This document shows, in pieces, positions 12,563-24,452 of a stretch of DNA of 64,000 nucleotides. The notes beneath the pieces were generated by a model. The model did not search any database and had not been told where the DNA came from. It saw only the letters and a list, made by a program, of their open reading frames with translations. Both the position numbers and the translations under genes were made by a program. The stretch is from Primula veris (taxonomy: Eukaryota; Streptophyta; Magnoliopsida; Ericales; Primulaceae): contig OY821749.1 in NCBI GenBank assembly GCA_963682055.1, positions 24,497,631 through 24,561,630 of the forward strand, written 5' to 3'. Within the stretch, counting starts at the first letter, position 1; each line of letters starts with the position of its first letter.

Positions 12563-13204
12563 CAGTTGCTTCATAAAGAACTAAGGAGGTATTTTGATAA
12601 ATACAAATATGTCCATCTCGGTATGGTACAAGTAGCTGTGAAACCCCTTACAACTCAAAGATTAAATACATCAGTCATTATTGCTTTACGCGATTGTTGT
12701 CACTTAGAATTTAAAGATTCCTTATTAGGTATTATTCAAACCAGTTTGTGTAACGGTTCAGTTTATTTCAACTGTTTTCCAAACTTCTCTGTTTCTTTAA
12801 CAGATAAAAATATTTTAGACGTTCTTACTTTGAATGTCAAAACCCATGGTTATAAGCTCAAAGAAGGAACTGAACCTTTAAATATCACTTATAGGGTTTA
12901 TTATAAAGCTATGACTACTCTTAGTCCTCGGGCTAAAATATTTGACACAAAGGGCAAAACTGTTTTAATAGAAACAAACTTATTAAAATCAGATGTTCAG
13001 ACCCCTCAGACTATTAAATGGGAAGATATTGAACCTCCCACAGAATGGAATTTGTTGTCAGCTAGCCCAGCTGAACCTGTAGAAAACAAAAATATTGAAG
13101 AAATTATTCAAACCAAAGAAGGACATGTTTTCGTTAAATTTGATAAAGAAAAAAGATTAGCTTCGAGAAGTTCTTTTTTAGATTACGAAAATTCTTTTAA
13201 ATAG
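12324..13204 (+). pseudogene. Pararetrovirus movement-protein region, broken
   Basis: The viral ORF starts at ATG 12324, but a 28-nt deletion near 12481 shifts the frame. The movement domain is then open from 12485 to a TAG at 13202-13204 (239 codons). Its pattern (LHKELRRYF...YVHLGMVQVAVKPL..., then IIALRD and FPNFSVSL) is that of the 30K-superfamily movement proteins of Caulimoviridae, which move virus between cells through plasmodesmata. The TAG is in frame with the coat-protein region, which continues directly after it. In petuviruses and florendoviruses these domains lie in one ORF, so the TAG is most simply a disabling mutation. Confidence 0.85.
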
Positions 13205-16200
13205 AGTCAATCTGCCCGGTTTTATACTCCAAGCTCTTCTTTAGCATCTTTCAAAACTTCTAATTTAGTTTTTGATGGTGTTTCTAATACTCAACAAAGT
13301 ATTCCTCGTGCTATTTACCACGAAGAGAAAAATGAACCAGAAACTTTATATGAGTTTGACAATATTTCTGCTATTAATATGATATCTATTTCTTTTACAT
13401 ATGATAGGCAAACCTGTGTCACATATATGAACCAAGAGAAATATACTTCTTTTAGAAAATGGTTTTTCTCTACTTATACTAAAGAAGAAGAACAAACTTA
13501 TAAAACTTTATTTTATAATCATATTGATTATACTCAACAATTAGTTTCTTTTCCTATATGGTTTATTGACCAGGCTACTATAGAACAAACTCCCTTTTTA
13601 AATGTTTTAAAAACTTTCCAAAGAAATTGGACTACTGCCAAAGGAGAGATTATTTCTGCTGTTCATCCCCCTTTTGAACATTTAAAAGTTCATGGCGGCG
13701 AGGCTATTATTGAGTCCGTTGCATTTTCCAAAGATGAAAAACAACTCAATTTTACGAATTTAACCCTCCAAACTATTTGTTCGCAGCTCAGTCGTATAGA
13801 AGACAGGGGTACTATTATAGTGCATAAGGAAACACCAGATGTAGCTAGTTATTCTACTACACAACACCAAACGGTTATTGAACCTACTATATTAAAACCT
13901 AGTATTGATATTACTGTTTCAAATGATAATACTGATATTATTACTTTGTTAACTCAGCAATTAGAAAGCCTTAATATTGGAAAAGGTAAAAATATAGCTA
14001 CCTTATCAGAAATTCCTACTGACACAGAAAATATAAATATTTTTGAAAAACAACTTTTAGCTATGGATAATAATCCATATCAACAGGCTAGTATAAATCA
14101 AAATGTTTTTGGAAAATCAACTGTTTTTGGACGAAAATCTGTCCCAACTGTCACAATGAAACATTATTATTCTAGACCTAGTCCACAAGATCTTCTCTAT
14201 GAAGAAGAAAGTGCTAACTTTACTGCTAGTTTTAGTGCTAGAACCATCTATGAATGGAATATTGATGGTCTGACAGAATACCAGATTATGGTTATGTTAC
14301 ATAGAATGACTATGTACTCTACAGTTTGTCTTGGTGCTAATAACACCGATTACCAAATTGCTGAATTTATAGTAGCAGGTTTTGCCGGCCAATTACGCGG
14401 TTGGTGGGATAATATTTTGTCCCCTGATCAACAACGGACGATATTAACGGCCACAAAAATAGTTAGAAACCATATTAAGACTGAACAAGGTGTAGATACT
14501 TATACGGATACAGTTTTACCCAATGCAGTTTATACACTTCTCACTGCTATTGTACAGGCGTTTATTGGTTCTAATCCTGTTGCTATTGAAAGAAACAAAG
14601 ATTTATTAATCAACCTTAAATGCCCAACTTTAACCCATTTTAGGTGGTATAAGGATGTTTTCCTTACCAAAATTATGTTAAGACCTGATGCAAATGCTGA
14701 TTTTTGGAAAGAAAAATTTATTGCAGGTCTTCCTAATCTTTTTGCCCAAAAGGTTAAAGATAGGATTTTACGAAAAATTGGGAATACAACAATCCCTTAT
14801 CATGAATTTACCTATGGCCAGCTTATTAGTGAATGTGTCGGTGAAGGGTTATCCCTTTGTAATGACATAAAACTTAGAGCCCAATTAAAAAGTCAAAATC
14901 TGACAGGAAGAAAAGAAATAGGTACTTTCTGTGACCAATTCGGATTTAATCTTCAAATTCCTCAAAATTCTCATAGAGAAATTTCTTCTAAGAAAAAATA
15001 TTTTTCTAAATCTAAAAGATTTTCTAAGAAATCCTCCAAACCAAGAAAAGACAACCACCATATTGGTTCATCCCGACCTAAATCCTATAGACCTAAATCA
15101 AGCCAAAATCCTAATGCTTCCATTATTTGCCGAAAATGTGGAAAAACAGGTCATTATGCCAACAGGTGTTGGACAAAAAAGAGATTAAATGAAATCTCTG
15201 ATAAAGGTCTTAAGAAACAACGTATAGCTGTTATGTTATATTCTTCTGACGAAGAAGCAGATACTAATGACATTGAAATTTATAATAGTAGTGCGTCTGA
15301 ACATTATAATAGTTCATCTTCATCCTCTTCCGACTGTGAATGTAAAGATAATAATTATAAAGTTATGTTTGACATGAATGGTTTAAGTCTTAATGTTCTT
15401 ACTTCTCAAGAACGATCAATATTAGATCTAATTAATGAAATTGACAATTCTGAGGTAAACAAAAAAATGATTGAACATTATTTAGATGTTCTTACAAAAG
15501 GTAAGCAAAAGGAAACTCCTTATATTCCTCAGGAAGCTTATTCTCTAAAACATGTTTTTCAAGGACTCCAATCATCTCCTTCTAAACAGTTTTCTTGTGA
15601 AGAAATTCATAAAGAGGTAAAAACTCTTAAAGAGGATATTAACATTCTCAAAAGTAAAGCTATTTCTATTTCTGATTTACATAGTGAAATTCATATATTG
15701 AAAGATGAAGTTAAATTTCTTAGAAATTTCATTCAAACAGAAAAGTATATTCCTTTTGTAGAAGAAAATGATAGTCTTATTTCCAATAATGACACTTTTT
15801 TGAATCTTATTGACAAAATAACATATCAGAAATGGCATTCTCATGTCACTATAGTCATAAACAAAGAGTTTACTTTCTCTGGTCCAGCCCTTATTGATAG
15901 TGGGGCTGATTTAAATTGTATTTGTGAAGGATTAATCCCTACACACTATTATGATAAAACTACGCAGGCTTTGAATACTGCAGATGGGTCCCGTATGAAT
16001 ATCCATTATAAACTTTCTAATACTTATATTTGCAACTCTGGCATATGTTTCCAGACAACTTTTGTTATGGTTAAAGGCTTTACCCAACAAATCATTTTGG
16101 GTACTCCCTTCTTAAATTTAATTGAACCTTTTATGGTAACTTCAAAAGATATTATTTTCGAAACCAATGGTCAGAATATTATGTTTGATTTCATTACTAA

Positions 16201-16621
16201 ACCTCAGATAAGAGAAATTGATATGATCAAAGAAACATTAATTTATAAAGAAAACCAAATCAATTTTCTCCAACAAGATTTGAAAATTATGAATATTTCT
16301 AAACAAATTATTTCTCAAAATGACAAAATTATTTCTGTCACCCAACATATGAAAAAAGAAATTTGTAGTGATCTTCCCACTGCTTTTTGGGATAGGAAAA
16401 AGCATATTGTCACACTTCCCTATGTGGAAGACTTTAATGATAAAGCTATCACCACTATGGCTAGACCTGCCCAAATGGGTCCCGATCTTATTGAATATTG
16501 CAAAGAAGAGATAAATCTTTGTTACATAAGAAACTTATTCGTAAATTCTATTCACCTTGGAGTTGTACTGCTTTTTATGTTTATAAAAATGCTGAAATTG
16601 AACGAGGTGCTCCTAGACTAG
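13205..16621 (+). pseudogene. Pararetrovirus coat protein / protease polyprotein region
   Basis: The frame is open from just after the TAG at 13204 to 16621, with the first internal ATG at 13379 (1080 codons). In order: a long coat/gag-like region, a CCHC zinc knuckle (CRKCGKTGHYANRC, 15128-15169) followed by an acidic Ser-rich patch, a coiled-coil-like Lys/Glu-rich stretch (~15600-15740), and a retropepsin-type protease motif LIDSGAD (15889-15910). The last ~35 codons are out of frame: near 16510-16520 a small indel moves the reverse transcriptase into another frame, and translation ends early at 16621. The size of the open frame suggests a fairly young integration or duplication despite the breaks. 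Confidence 0.88.
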
Positions 16622-17286
16622 TCATTAATTACAAACCGTTAAACAAGGTTTTAAAATGGATTAGATACCCTATTCCTAACAAAAAGGATTTATTAACAAG
16701 AATCCAGTCTGCCAATATATTTTCCAAATTTGATTTAAAATCAGGCTATTGGCAAATTCAGATTGATGAAAAAGACAGATATAAAACTGCTTTTGTTGTT
16801 CCGATGGGACACTATGAATGGAATGTTATGCCATTCGGTTTAAAAAATGCCCCTTCTGAATTCCAGAATATTATGAATGATATTTTTTATCCTTATTCTT
16901 CATTCAGTATTGTTTATATCGATGATATTCTCATTTTTTCTAATGATTTAGACCAACATTTTAAACATATTCATATTTTTATAAAATTAATAAAAAATGC
17001 TGGCTTGGTGGTTTCTGCTAGTAAAATATCTTTATTTCAGACACACATTCGTTTTTTAGGTCAAGAAATAGACCATGGGAAAATTATTCCCATTGATAGA
17101 GCAATTCAATTTGCGGATAAATTCCCAGATATTTTACAAGAAAAAACCCAATTACAAAGGTTTTTGGGCCGTCTCAATTATATTGCTGATTATTACAAAA
17201 ACAGAAAAATCCTCCTTTATGGAATGATATTCATACTAATGCAGTTAGACTTATTAAGTCTAAAGTTAAAAGTTTACCCTGTTTAG
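16498..17286 (+). pseudogene. Pararetrovirus reverse transcriptase region
   Basis: A reverse transcriptase domain in a different frame from the upstream protease. Motifs visible: INYKPLNK, SKFDLKSGYWQIQID, MPFGLKNAPSEFQ, and the catalytic YIDD (16915-16926) followed by FLG and FLGRLNYI. These are typical of Caulimoviridae and related Metaviridae; the movement protein and the lack of integrase or LTRs place it in Caulimoviridae. A further frame change near 17215 separates it from RNase H, and the frame closes at 17286. Confidence 0.9.
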
Positions 17287-17698
17287 CATTAATTTCTCCA
17301 ACGAGTTTTAAAATTGTGGAAACTGATGCATCAGATATTGGTTATGGAGGAATATTAAAACAAAAATTTCCTTCCAAGAATAAAGAGATATTATATCGTT
17401 ATACTTCTGGCAAATGGAATACTGCACAAATCAATTATTCCACAATAAAGAAAGAAATTCTTTCAAATTCCAAGATGATTTATTAAATCAAAAATTCTTG
17501 CTGCGAATTGATTGTAAGGCAGCTAAAGAAGTTTTAGAAAAACATGTCAAAAATTTGGCTTCCAAACAAATATTTGCTCGATGGCAATCTATTTTGTCTA
17601 TTTTTGACTTCGATATTGAATATATTAAAGGGGAAAATAATTCTCTTCCTGATTTTCTGACCAGAGAATATATTCTTGGCTCTATTAGCTCCACATGA
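17287..17698 (+). pseudogene. Pararetrovirus RNase H region, frameshifted
   Basis: RNase H motifs are split over two frames. ETDASD (17319-17336) followed by GYGG and a KWN..Q.NYST block are in one frame. After a gap near 17460, the C-terminal part (DCKAAKEVL... to the terminal DFLTREYI) is in another, open from 17414 to 17698. At least two indels inactivate it. Confidence 0.85.
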
Positions 17699-18628
17699 GC
17701 CAGTCCAGTTGTGGACGAAGGGGACTTTCCTCTTCACATGATCGCCATGAATATGACAAGAAGAGATATTTCTCTTCCCAATCTATTGCCGGCTCTAGCT
17801 CCTCTAAGGGCTCGGCTGCTCACTACAAAAAGGAGCATGCTGATTATGAGGATTATTTATCCTCGGGTAAAACACAAGAGAGCTTTCTTGAAGCCCTCAA
17901 AGAGCCAGCTCTTCCTGGCAAGAAAAAGGTTGAAGAATAAATAATTATTCTTCTCCACAAAGGAGATGAGAGTTTATTTACCTCCCCCAATACGAGGTGA
18001 ATTTTCCTCTTATTGATAATAAAGACTTGAAATATTTTCAGTCTATTTTAATTGAAACGGCTTCCGTGGTTTTTAACCATATGAATCAAAATAAACACAC
18101 TGGAGATATTTTATTTAGTAAAGCCTTTATTAAAAAGGTCATCTCTATTACGAGTGGAGTTTAAACCCAAATAAGCCTATGCAGCTCAAATTTTCCCATC
18201 AAAATTTTAATTATTGGGATTATATTTCTGCTTGGCGGAATTGCCTTTTATTACCAAAATAAGGCCGAAAAACATACTTGGTTTATTCGTCTGAACCATC
18301 GTTATTGGCCCAAGACTTACCTTATTGGTTTTACAATTGGTTTGCTTTTATTGGGCCTGAAGAGTATATTCTTCCTTGTGATATTTTTGAAAAATATGAA
18401 CTTTACCTTTCCAGTAACCCAAAAATTCGGGGGTGAAAGTTGTTAAAGAAAGTAATTTACTTCGTTTTCTTACCAAGTTCAGTTTACCTTGGATTTGACA
18501 ATGATTTTTTGCCATTAAATCAACTAAAATTGGTATTATGGCCTTATCTAGGCAATCCTATTATAAATGGTGGCCCAAGTTTGATTACAAACTAGTCCTC
18601 ATCAAAATTCAAGAGGCTATCGAATCCT
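17699..18628 (+). pseudogene. Pararetrovirus 3' region, possible degraded second ORF
   Basis: Downstream of RNase H, 17695-17940 is open and Ser/Lys-rich. It is followed to ~18600 by coding-like sequence interrupted by several stops and frame changes, with Trp/Tyr-rich stretches (a YWDYISAW-like block near 18213 and LPYWFYNW near 18322). I do not recognise the product. Its position fits the C-terminal tail or the extra ORF found in some florendoviruses; this is inference. Confidence 0.55.
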
Positions 18629-19428
18629 TTAACCATCTATAGGATTTAGGTCGGGATGAACCAATATGGTGGTTGTCTCTTCTTGGGTTTGGAAGATTTC
18701 TTAGAAAATCTTTTAGATTTAGAAAAATATTTTTTCTTAGAAGAAACTTCTCTATGAGAATTTTGAGCAATTTGAAGATCAAATCCGAATTGGTCACAGA
18801 AAGTACATATTTCTTTTCTTCCTGTCAGATTTTGACTTTTTAATTGTCCTCTAAGTTTTATGTCATTACAAAGGGATAACCCTTCACCGACACATTTACT
18901 AATAAGCTGGCCATAGGTAAATTCATGATAAGGGATTGTTGTATTCTCAGTTTTTCGTAAAATTCTATCTTTAACCTTTTGGACAAAAAGATTAGGAAGA
19001 CCTGCAATAAATTTTTATTTCCAAAAATCAGGTCTTAACATAATTTTGGTAAGGAAAACATTCTTATACCACCTAAAATGGGTTAAAGTTGGGCATTTAA
19101 GGTTGATTAATAAATCTTTGTTTCTTTCAATAGCAACAGGATTAGAACCAATAAACGCATGTACAATAGCAGTGAGAAGTGTATAAACTGCATTGGGTAA
19201 GACTGTATCCGTATAAGTATCTATACCTTGTTCAGTCTTAATAAGGTTTCTAACTATTTTTGTGGCCGTTAATATCGTCCGTTGTTGATCGGGGGACAAA
19301 ATATTATTCCACCAACCGCGTAATTGGCCGGCAAAACCTGCTACTATAAATTCAGCAATTTGGTAATCGGTGTTATTAGCACCAAGACAAACTGTAGAAT
19401 ACATAGTTATTCTATGTAACATAACCAT
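18629..19428 (-). pseudogene. Inverted pararetrovirus coat-protein fragment
   Basis: The minus strand from 19428 to about 18630 matches the plus-strand coat region 14288-15090. The part 19428-19015 is still open (137 codons); lesions follow, including a loss of ~9 nt near 19020 and a stop. It is joined head-to-head to the end of the plus-strand copy near 18640 and ends at the host flank near 19437. Confidence 0.88.
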
Positions 19429-19442
19429 AATGTGATATTAGG

Positions 19443-19538
19443 CGGGCACATGACTTTATTGATGACCGTTGAAATTATTTTATGTATTTGGTAAGCAATA
19501 AACCATCAATAATGGAACCTTTCTGATGAGGACAGGGA
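19443..19538. repeat. Right-hand copy of the host flank duplication
   Basis: The segment from 'cgggcacatgactttattga' to 'gaggacaggga' matches 9169-9265 on the left of the viral block with only a few mismatches. It bounds the ~10-kb viral insertion on the right. Confidence 0.85.
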
Positions 19539-20280
19539 AAATAGGAAAAGTTGAGTGTGTGAGTGGACCAAAGAAAGACATTGGTCACCATATTCCTTTG
19601 TTGTCATCTGTTTTTGCTTGGACAACAGTAATGAATCAGGTGAAACAATCACCCAAAACACATGCATAAATAAACACTGAATTATAATTATTATCATAGA
19701 GCAATAATGGTGTCGGTTACACCGTCTACTGATTATTTCTTAATTATGTGGAAAACCTATAGTATGAAGAGTATTAGGACGTAACAAATAAAATACCAAT
19801 GCATAATGTATACTAATTGAATATAGTTAGACAAACAGGCAGTGTACGATTATACTAACATTCCTGAAAGGGAAAAAAGACCGACTAAAAGCATCATGAT
19901 TCACGAGTAGTTCATACACATTCACTCGTAAAATAGAATAAGGACCATTACACCAACATAGGAAAATTATCAATAGATTGAATTGCAATGTAATGATGAT
20001 GATACCAATACAACAATAATATGTCAGTAAACAATAGCTAGACTGAAAAAAGAGTAGAGCCCAATAAAAACAAAAGCAAAAGTCGAGAAAGTATAAAACT
20101 TCACCAAGAATAAGACATCTAAGAGAGAACAAATCCAAACACAAATTGAAAAAAAATCAAAAGTTAATTTTTGTTTTCAAATAAATGGATGAATATCATT
20201 CGATTGTTTGAATGAGGAGTGAGATAATGCATCAGGGAAGGGCAATTATACAAAATCATCATCATCTTTTGTTTGTCGGG
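19539..20280. other. Intergenic, 3' of the 74-aa gene
   Basis: AT-rich, no gene recognised. Part near 20280 is presumably the 3' UTR of the minus-strand small gene. Confidence 0.5.
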
Positions 20281-22283
20281 TCACCTGTGAGCTGTGACCA
20301 AAGTCTCGATAAACCTTAATCCGTCGAATCTTGGTGTAAACTTCTCCCCATCTACGGATGGCATGCGTGAACTCCTAACGCCAACGTTCGTTATCGATGA
20401 TGAAGAAGAAGAATATCCCTGTAATTAATTTTAAAAAATGAGTAATAGAAAAGTCTTTCATATTTTGAAGGTAGTAATGAATAAGAACATTGAAACTGCA
20501 GAAATGTTAAGTGGAATGAAACCTTAGTAACAATAACGACCAAGAACTCTGTAATTGAAAGAAATACATACATAAACAAAGCCTGAAATTTCAAGTGACA
20601 ATAGCCTTTCTAAATACAAAAAAGAACAATTCCTATATAGAGTTCTAAGGTCACCCAGAAAAATTCCTTGTTAGCCCCTTGCAATGTTGTGAAATTGCAA
20701 AAAGTTTATCTACCACGCATACAAATGACAAATCAACAACAAATTAGTAAACTAAAGAAATATCTGATCTAGCAGATGAAGAGCTAACTCGACAAATTAA
20801 TACGTCGAAGTGATGGCGAGGGTATAAGAAAAAAGAAGTCTTGGAATATGCTGCAATGTGACCCAAAAGGCAGATAGAACATAAAAATCACAACAAAATT
20901 AATAGGGGGAGAAATGTACTCAACACGGACAGAAATCAACAACAAATGCATTTGCGAATAAATTGATATGCGTGCGTGTTGAATACATTTTTTCAATCAA
21001 TTAATTTATTTATTTTGTAATTTTTATTTTCCATATGGCTTCTAATTCACATTGCAGTAGAATCCAAGGAGCTAACAAGGTATTTCTCTGGGTAGCCTCG
21101 AAATTTCGTTTATGAATTATTTTTCTCAGAGTAGAGTATCCTCACTCCAAATTGGTGGACTGAAGAAAAATTAATCTTGCTAAGATACAGCTAATTTGAC
21201 AAATTCTATATGTACAAGTGATAAAATTTAGGGAAAAAGAAAGAGGGTATAAGAAAAGATAGCCTTGCAATATAATGCAATGTGAATTAGCACAAAGATA
21301 GTAAAAGTTAAAATAAAAGAATAATTGATAGAGAACAAATGTCACAGAACAACAACAAATTGGTAAATTAAGGAAAAACAAAACTTTGCAAAAATGAAGC
21401 TAATTCAACAAATTAAATATGTACAAAGTAAAAAAAAAAAAGGGTATAAATTGTATAAAAAAAACAAGGGTATAAGAAAAAACTGTGTCTTGGTATATTA
21501 TGCTGCCATGTAGATTAACACAAGGACAGTAAAAGTTAAAACCAAAGAGTAATTGATAGAGAACAAATGTCACTTATCAACAACAAATTTGTTAACAAAG
21601 GAAAAACAAATTCTTGCATTGATAGAGCTAATTTGACAAATTCAATTTGTACAAGTGATATAACATAAACATGAAAAAGGGTATAACAAAAAACTGCATC
21701 TTGGTATATTCTGCTGCAATGTGAATTAACACAAAGATAGTAAAAGTTAAAAATAAAGGAATAATTGATCGAGAACCAGGGGAGTAACTCGGAGATGGCT
21801 AAAAATGACTCCAGCACCCCCCCAATATTGAAAAAAACCCGATCTTTTAGCATGTATCTTGAAAAATAAAATGTCGAATTTAGGTTTTCAACATCCCCAT
21901 AATTAGGGAAGAAACGGTTCTAGTTCCACCAACATAGAGAACAAATGTCACAAATCAACAACAAATTGGTAAATTAAAGAAAAAAACAAACCTTGCAAAG
22001 ATAAAGCTAATTAGACAAATTCAGAATGTACAAGTGATTAAACATAGGGATTATAATAAAATATAACGTGTTGGAATGTCAGGAACCAACAAGAAATTGG
22101 TAAATTAAGGAAAAACAAAATCCAAACATGGAAATAATAAAATGAAGAGGGTATAATTATTTATATTAATAAAAGAAAAATAGAAAAAAAGGAGACCTGA
22201 TGGGGAAAAGGTACAGAGGAGGAGGAGAAAGCGAAGGCGGTGGATGCGACGGCGACGATCGTAGCTACGGCTGTCCCTTTCAT
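20281..22283 (-). CDS. Small protein, 74 aa, two exons (putative)
   Basis: Exon 1 (22283-22197, 29 codons) begins at an ATG and encodes a hydrophobic, signal- or anchor-like segment (MKGTAVATIVAVASTAFAF) followed by a Ser run, ending at CAG|GT. Exon 2 (20418-20281) follows a 'ttacag' acceptor in the same phase and encodes a Ser-rich stretch and the C-terminus FTPRFDGLRFIETLVTAHR, then TGA. The exons stand out as GC-richer than their surroundings and have clean splice sites, which is why I call the gene despite its small size. Function unknown. The intron (1.78 kb) is packed with degenerate repeats. I cannot exclude an extra small exon inside it. The C-terminal PRF..DGL..(F/I)ET pattern recurs in the divergent neighbour at 24453. 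Confidence 0.7.
20730..22130. repeat. Degenerate ~230-bp tandem repeats in an intron
   Basis: At least four or five diverged units. Each has 'aacaacaaattggtaaa', then 'agctaattcgacaaattc' with 'atgtacaagtgat', 'agggtataagaaaa', 'tgctgcaatgtgaatta', 'agatagtaaaagttaaaa' and 'aattgatagagaacaaatg'. Units start near 20734, 21150 (5' shortened), 21352, 21578 and 21955. A ~165-bp unrelated segment (about 21775-21938) interrupts the fourth. Confidence 0.8.
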
Positions 22284-24452
22284 CGTCTCTCGCCGAATCT
22301 CCGCCTCTCCAATATTTATTTATTCCACCAACCAAAAAGAAATACTAATTTTATTTTACGCCTTTTTTATATTACTAAGTTGGCACTAGGACCTTTATTT
22401 TGATAAATTAGCGTGTGACAAGGTTCACGAGGTTGGGTTTACGCATAAACACTTAAAAAACAAACAAAAACAAACAAACATGAGTATTATTAAACGCTCT
22501 GCTAATAAACTAATACCCATACCGTCTAGAAATAAATATTATATATTTATTTTGAAACGTTTCAAAATAAATGTTTGGTTTTTTTTAGTAATTTTTTTTT
22601 GTTTTTTAAAAGAAATAACTTTTTGTTAATTTAAAAAACATAACGAAATTATACTTAAAACCTCACAATTTAATTAGAAAGTAGTTTTTGTTTGAAAATT
22701 TTGATTTTTTAAATATGTATTTATTGAGTTTTTAGCAAAATTGTTTCAAATTCTTAAATAACACGGTTTTCGAAACATGATAGTTATTTTAGTACGGATA
22801 GAGTAGTAGTAAAGTAATTGTGACTAAATCTATTAACAGTTTAGCGATAAAAACTGTTACGAAAATTAGCGACACTCAATTTGTCATCAGTTCAGTCTGA
22901 TGGTAAACTGATATTTTTTTTGTAATGAAACTAGGGTTAGGTTAAAAGAATGATAGGAACCGATATAGACCGAGTTGGTTTGGTTTTTTTGAAAAACTGA
23001 ATGCAAGATTGAAGCTGATCGAAACCGATTATGTACATATTGGTTTGGTTACGTTTTTATGTGTGACCGATATGATTGAAACCAATAATAGACCAAAATA
23101 CTTGAAAAACACAGTAGGTTGATAATGAATGTGACGACATATAATCATAATCTTATATTGCTCGGTGTTGTTAAAATTGAAGTCAAAACCGATGAAGATC
23201 CATGATCTATAATGAATAATTTATTTGGTATAGTTAAATTTAAAAAATAAAATGGGATGAAAATATATATATTTTAAAAGCTCCAAGAGAACTAGAACCG
23301 GTAACTCATACCGAATTGAAAAACCCGAAACAAGACTGAAGCTGAACCTAACCAGACCGAGAGAATGAGAAATCGGTCCTCCATTCCAAACCCCAAAGAC
23401 CGAAAACGGGTTTAATTGTCGATTTCAATTTTTAGCAAGTTGGAACCTAATTTCATGTTACTTTAAAAAAAAGAAATGGTGAGTTGGATACTTGATAGAT
23501 GTGATACACATTGAATCGTGTGTCTGACGCGGCTTATTCACGTGCCTTTTATAATTTTATATCATTTTGATATGTGGAAGTATTTAAAGAAACAACTACT
23601 ACCCCAAAAAAACAATTCAACAAGACTGTGCGTGAACACGGAATTGTTATTTTCGATTTATTTAAGTTTATTATTAAATAAGCACACGAGCCAAACTTTT
23701 AACGAGGCAAACACGAATTTGTTAATGAACTATCATTGGTAGCGTTGGGATATTCTTATTTAAAGAATATTATTTTAATTTGTTAGGTATACAAGTCGGA
23801 ATCCTCGTAAGGGCAGTTTGTCGACTACGATTATTAGTAGCCACACACGCATCTACTTTATTTTTATTGTTAGCCGTCAATCTATTTACATCCAAGTGTG
23901 AGTGCCGACGATGTCATTCATATTTTATTGGTTATTTATTTCGTAATAAGGACGTTTACTCTTTTCAAAAGTTGTCAAATGCCAACCCATCCTTCAAGTA
24001 TATCATGTATCTAGATTTTAATTGGTCACTTTTCATCAATAATAGTACTGGATTATTTAATTTTACGTAGGTGACATTTTGCCTTCTGAATATGTTGAAA
24101 GTTCATTCCCTATCTTTGAAGCTAACTCTAGCCATGTTTATCTCTTCAACAGCCACTATTTTAAAGTATACGCATCAATTTCCAATTTCTATTCTGCCAC
24201 TAATAATATTAATAGCTTTCCTAAGGGACAATATTTCTTTGACCTTATCACTCATCCTCCTTTTTTTCCTATATATATAAACATGCATTCTGCATAACAT
24301 ATATGAATAAAGTATAAACCATTTTCTTGCCTTTGCTTTTAAATCAAGAGTTCTCTCCTTTCTTTCCTCATTATACTTGTACCAAACAATTTTAGCAACA
24401 ACAAGAATAACAAATATATTGCATAAAGTTCTTGAAGAAAAGAGAAGCGAAA
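22284..24452. other. Intergenic between divergent small-protein genes
   Basis: The shared upstream region of the minus-strand 74-aa gene and the plus-strand 83-aa gene. It holds a 28-bp perfect palindrome (22545-22572) and, from ~22940 to 23400, a degenerate repeat rich in 'accga' and 'ggtttggtt' similar in type to 40590-41280. A TATA box candidate for the 83-aa gene, 'atatatataa', lies at 24271-24280. Confidence 0.6.
22545..22572. repeat. Perfect 28-bp palindrome
   Basis: The two 14-base halves are exact reverse complements, centred on GAAAC|GTTTC between 22558 and 22559. It is a possible cruciform or the core of a decayed foldback element; no function can be assigned. Confidence 0.85.
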
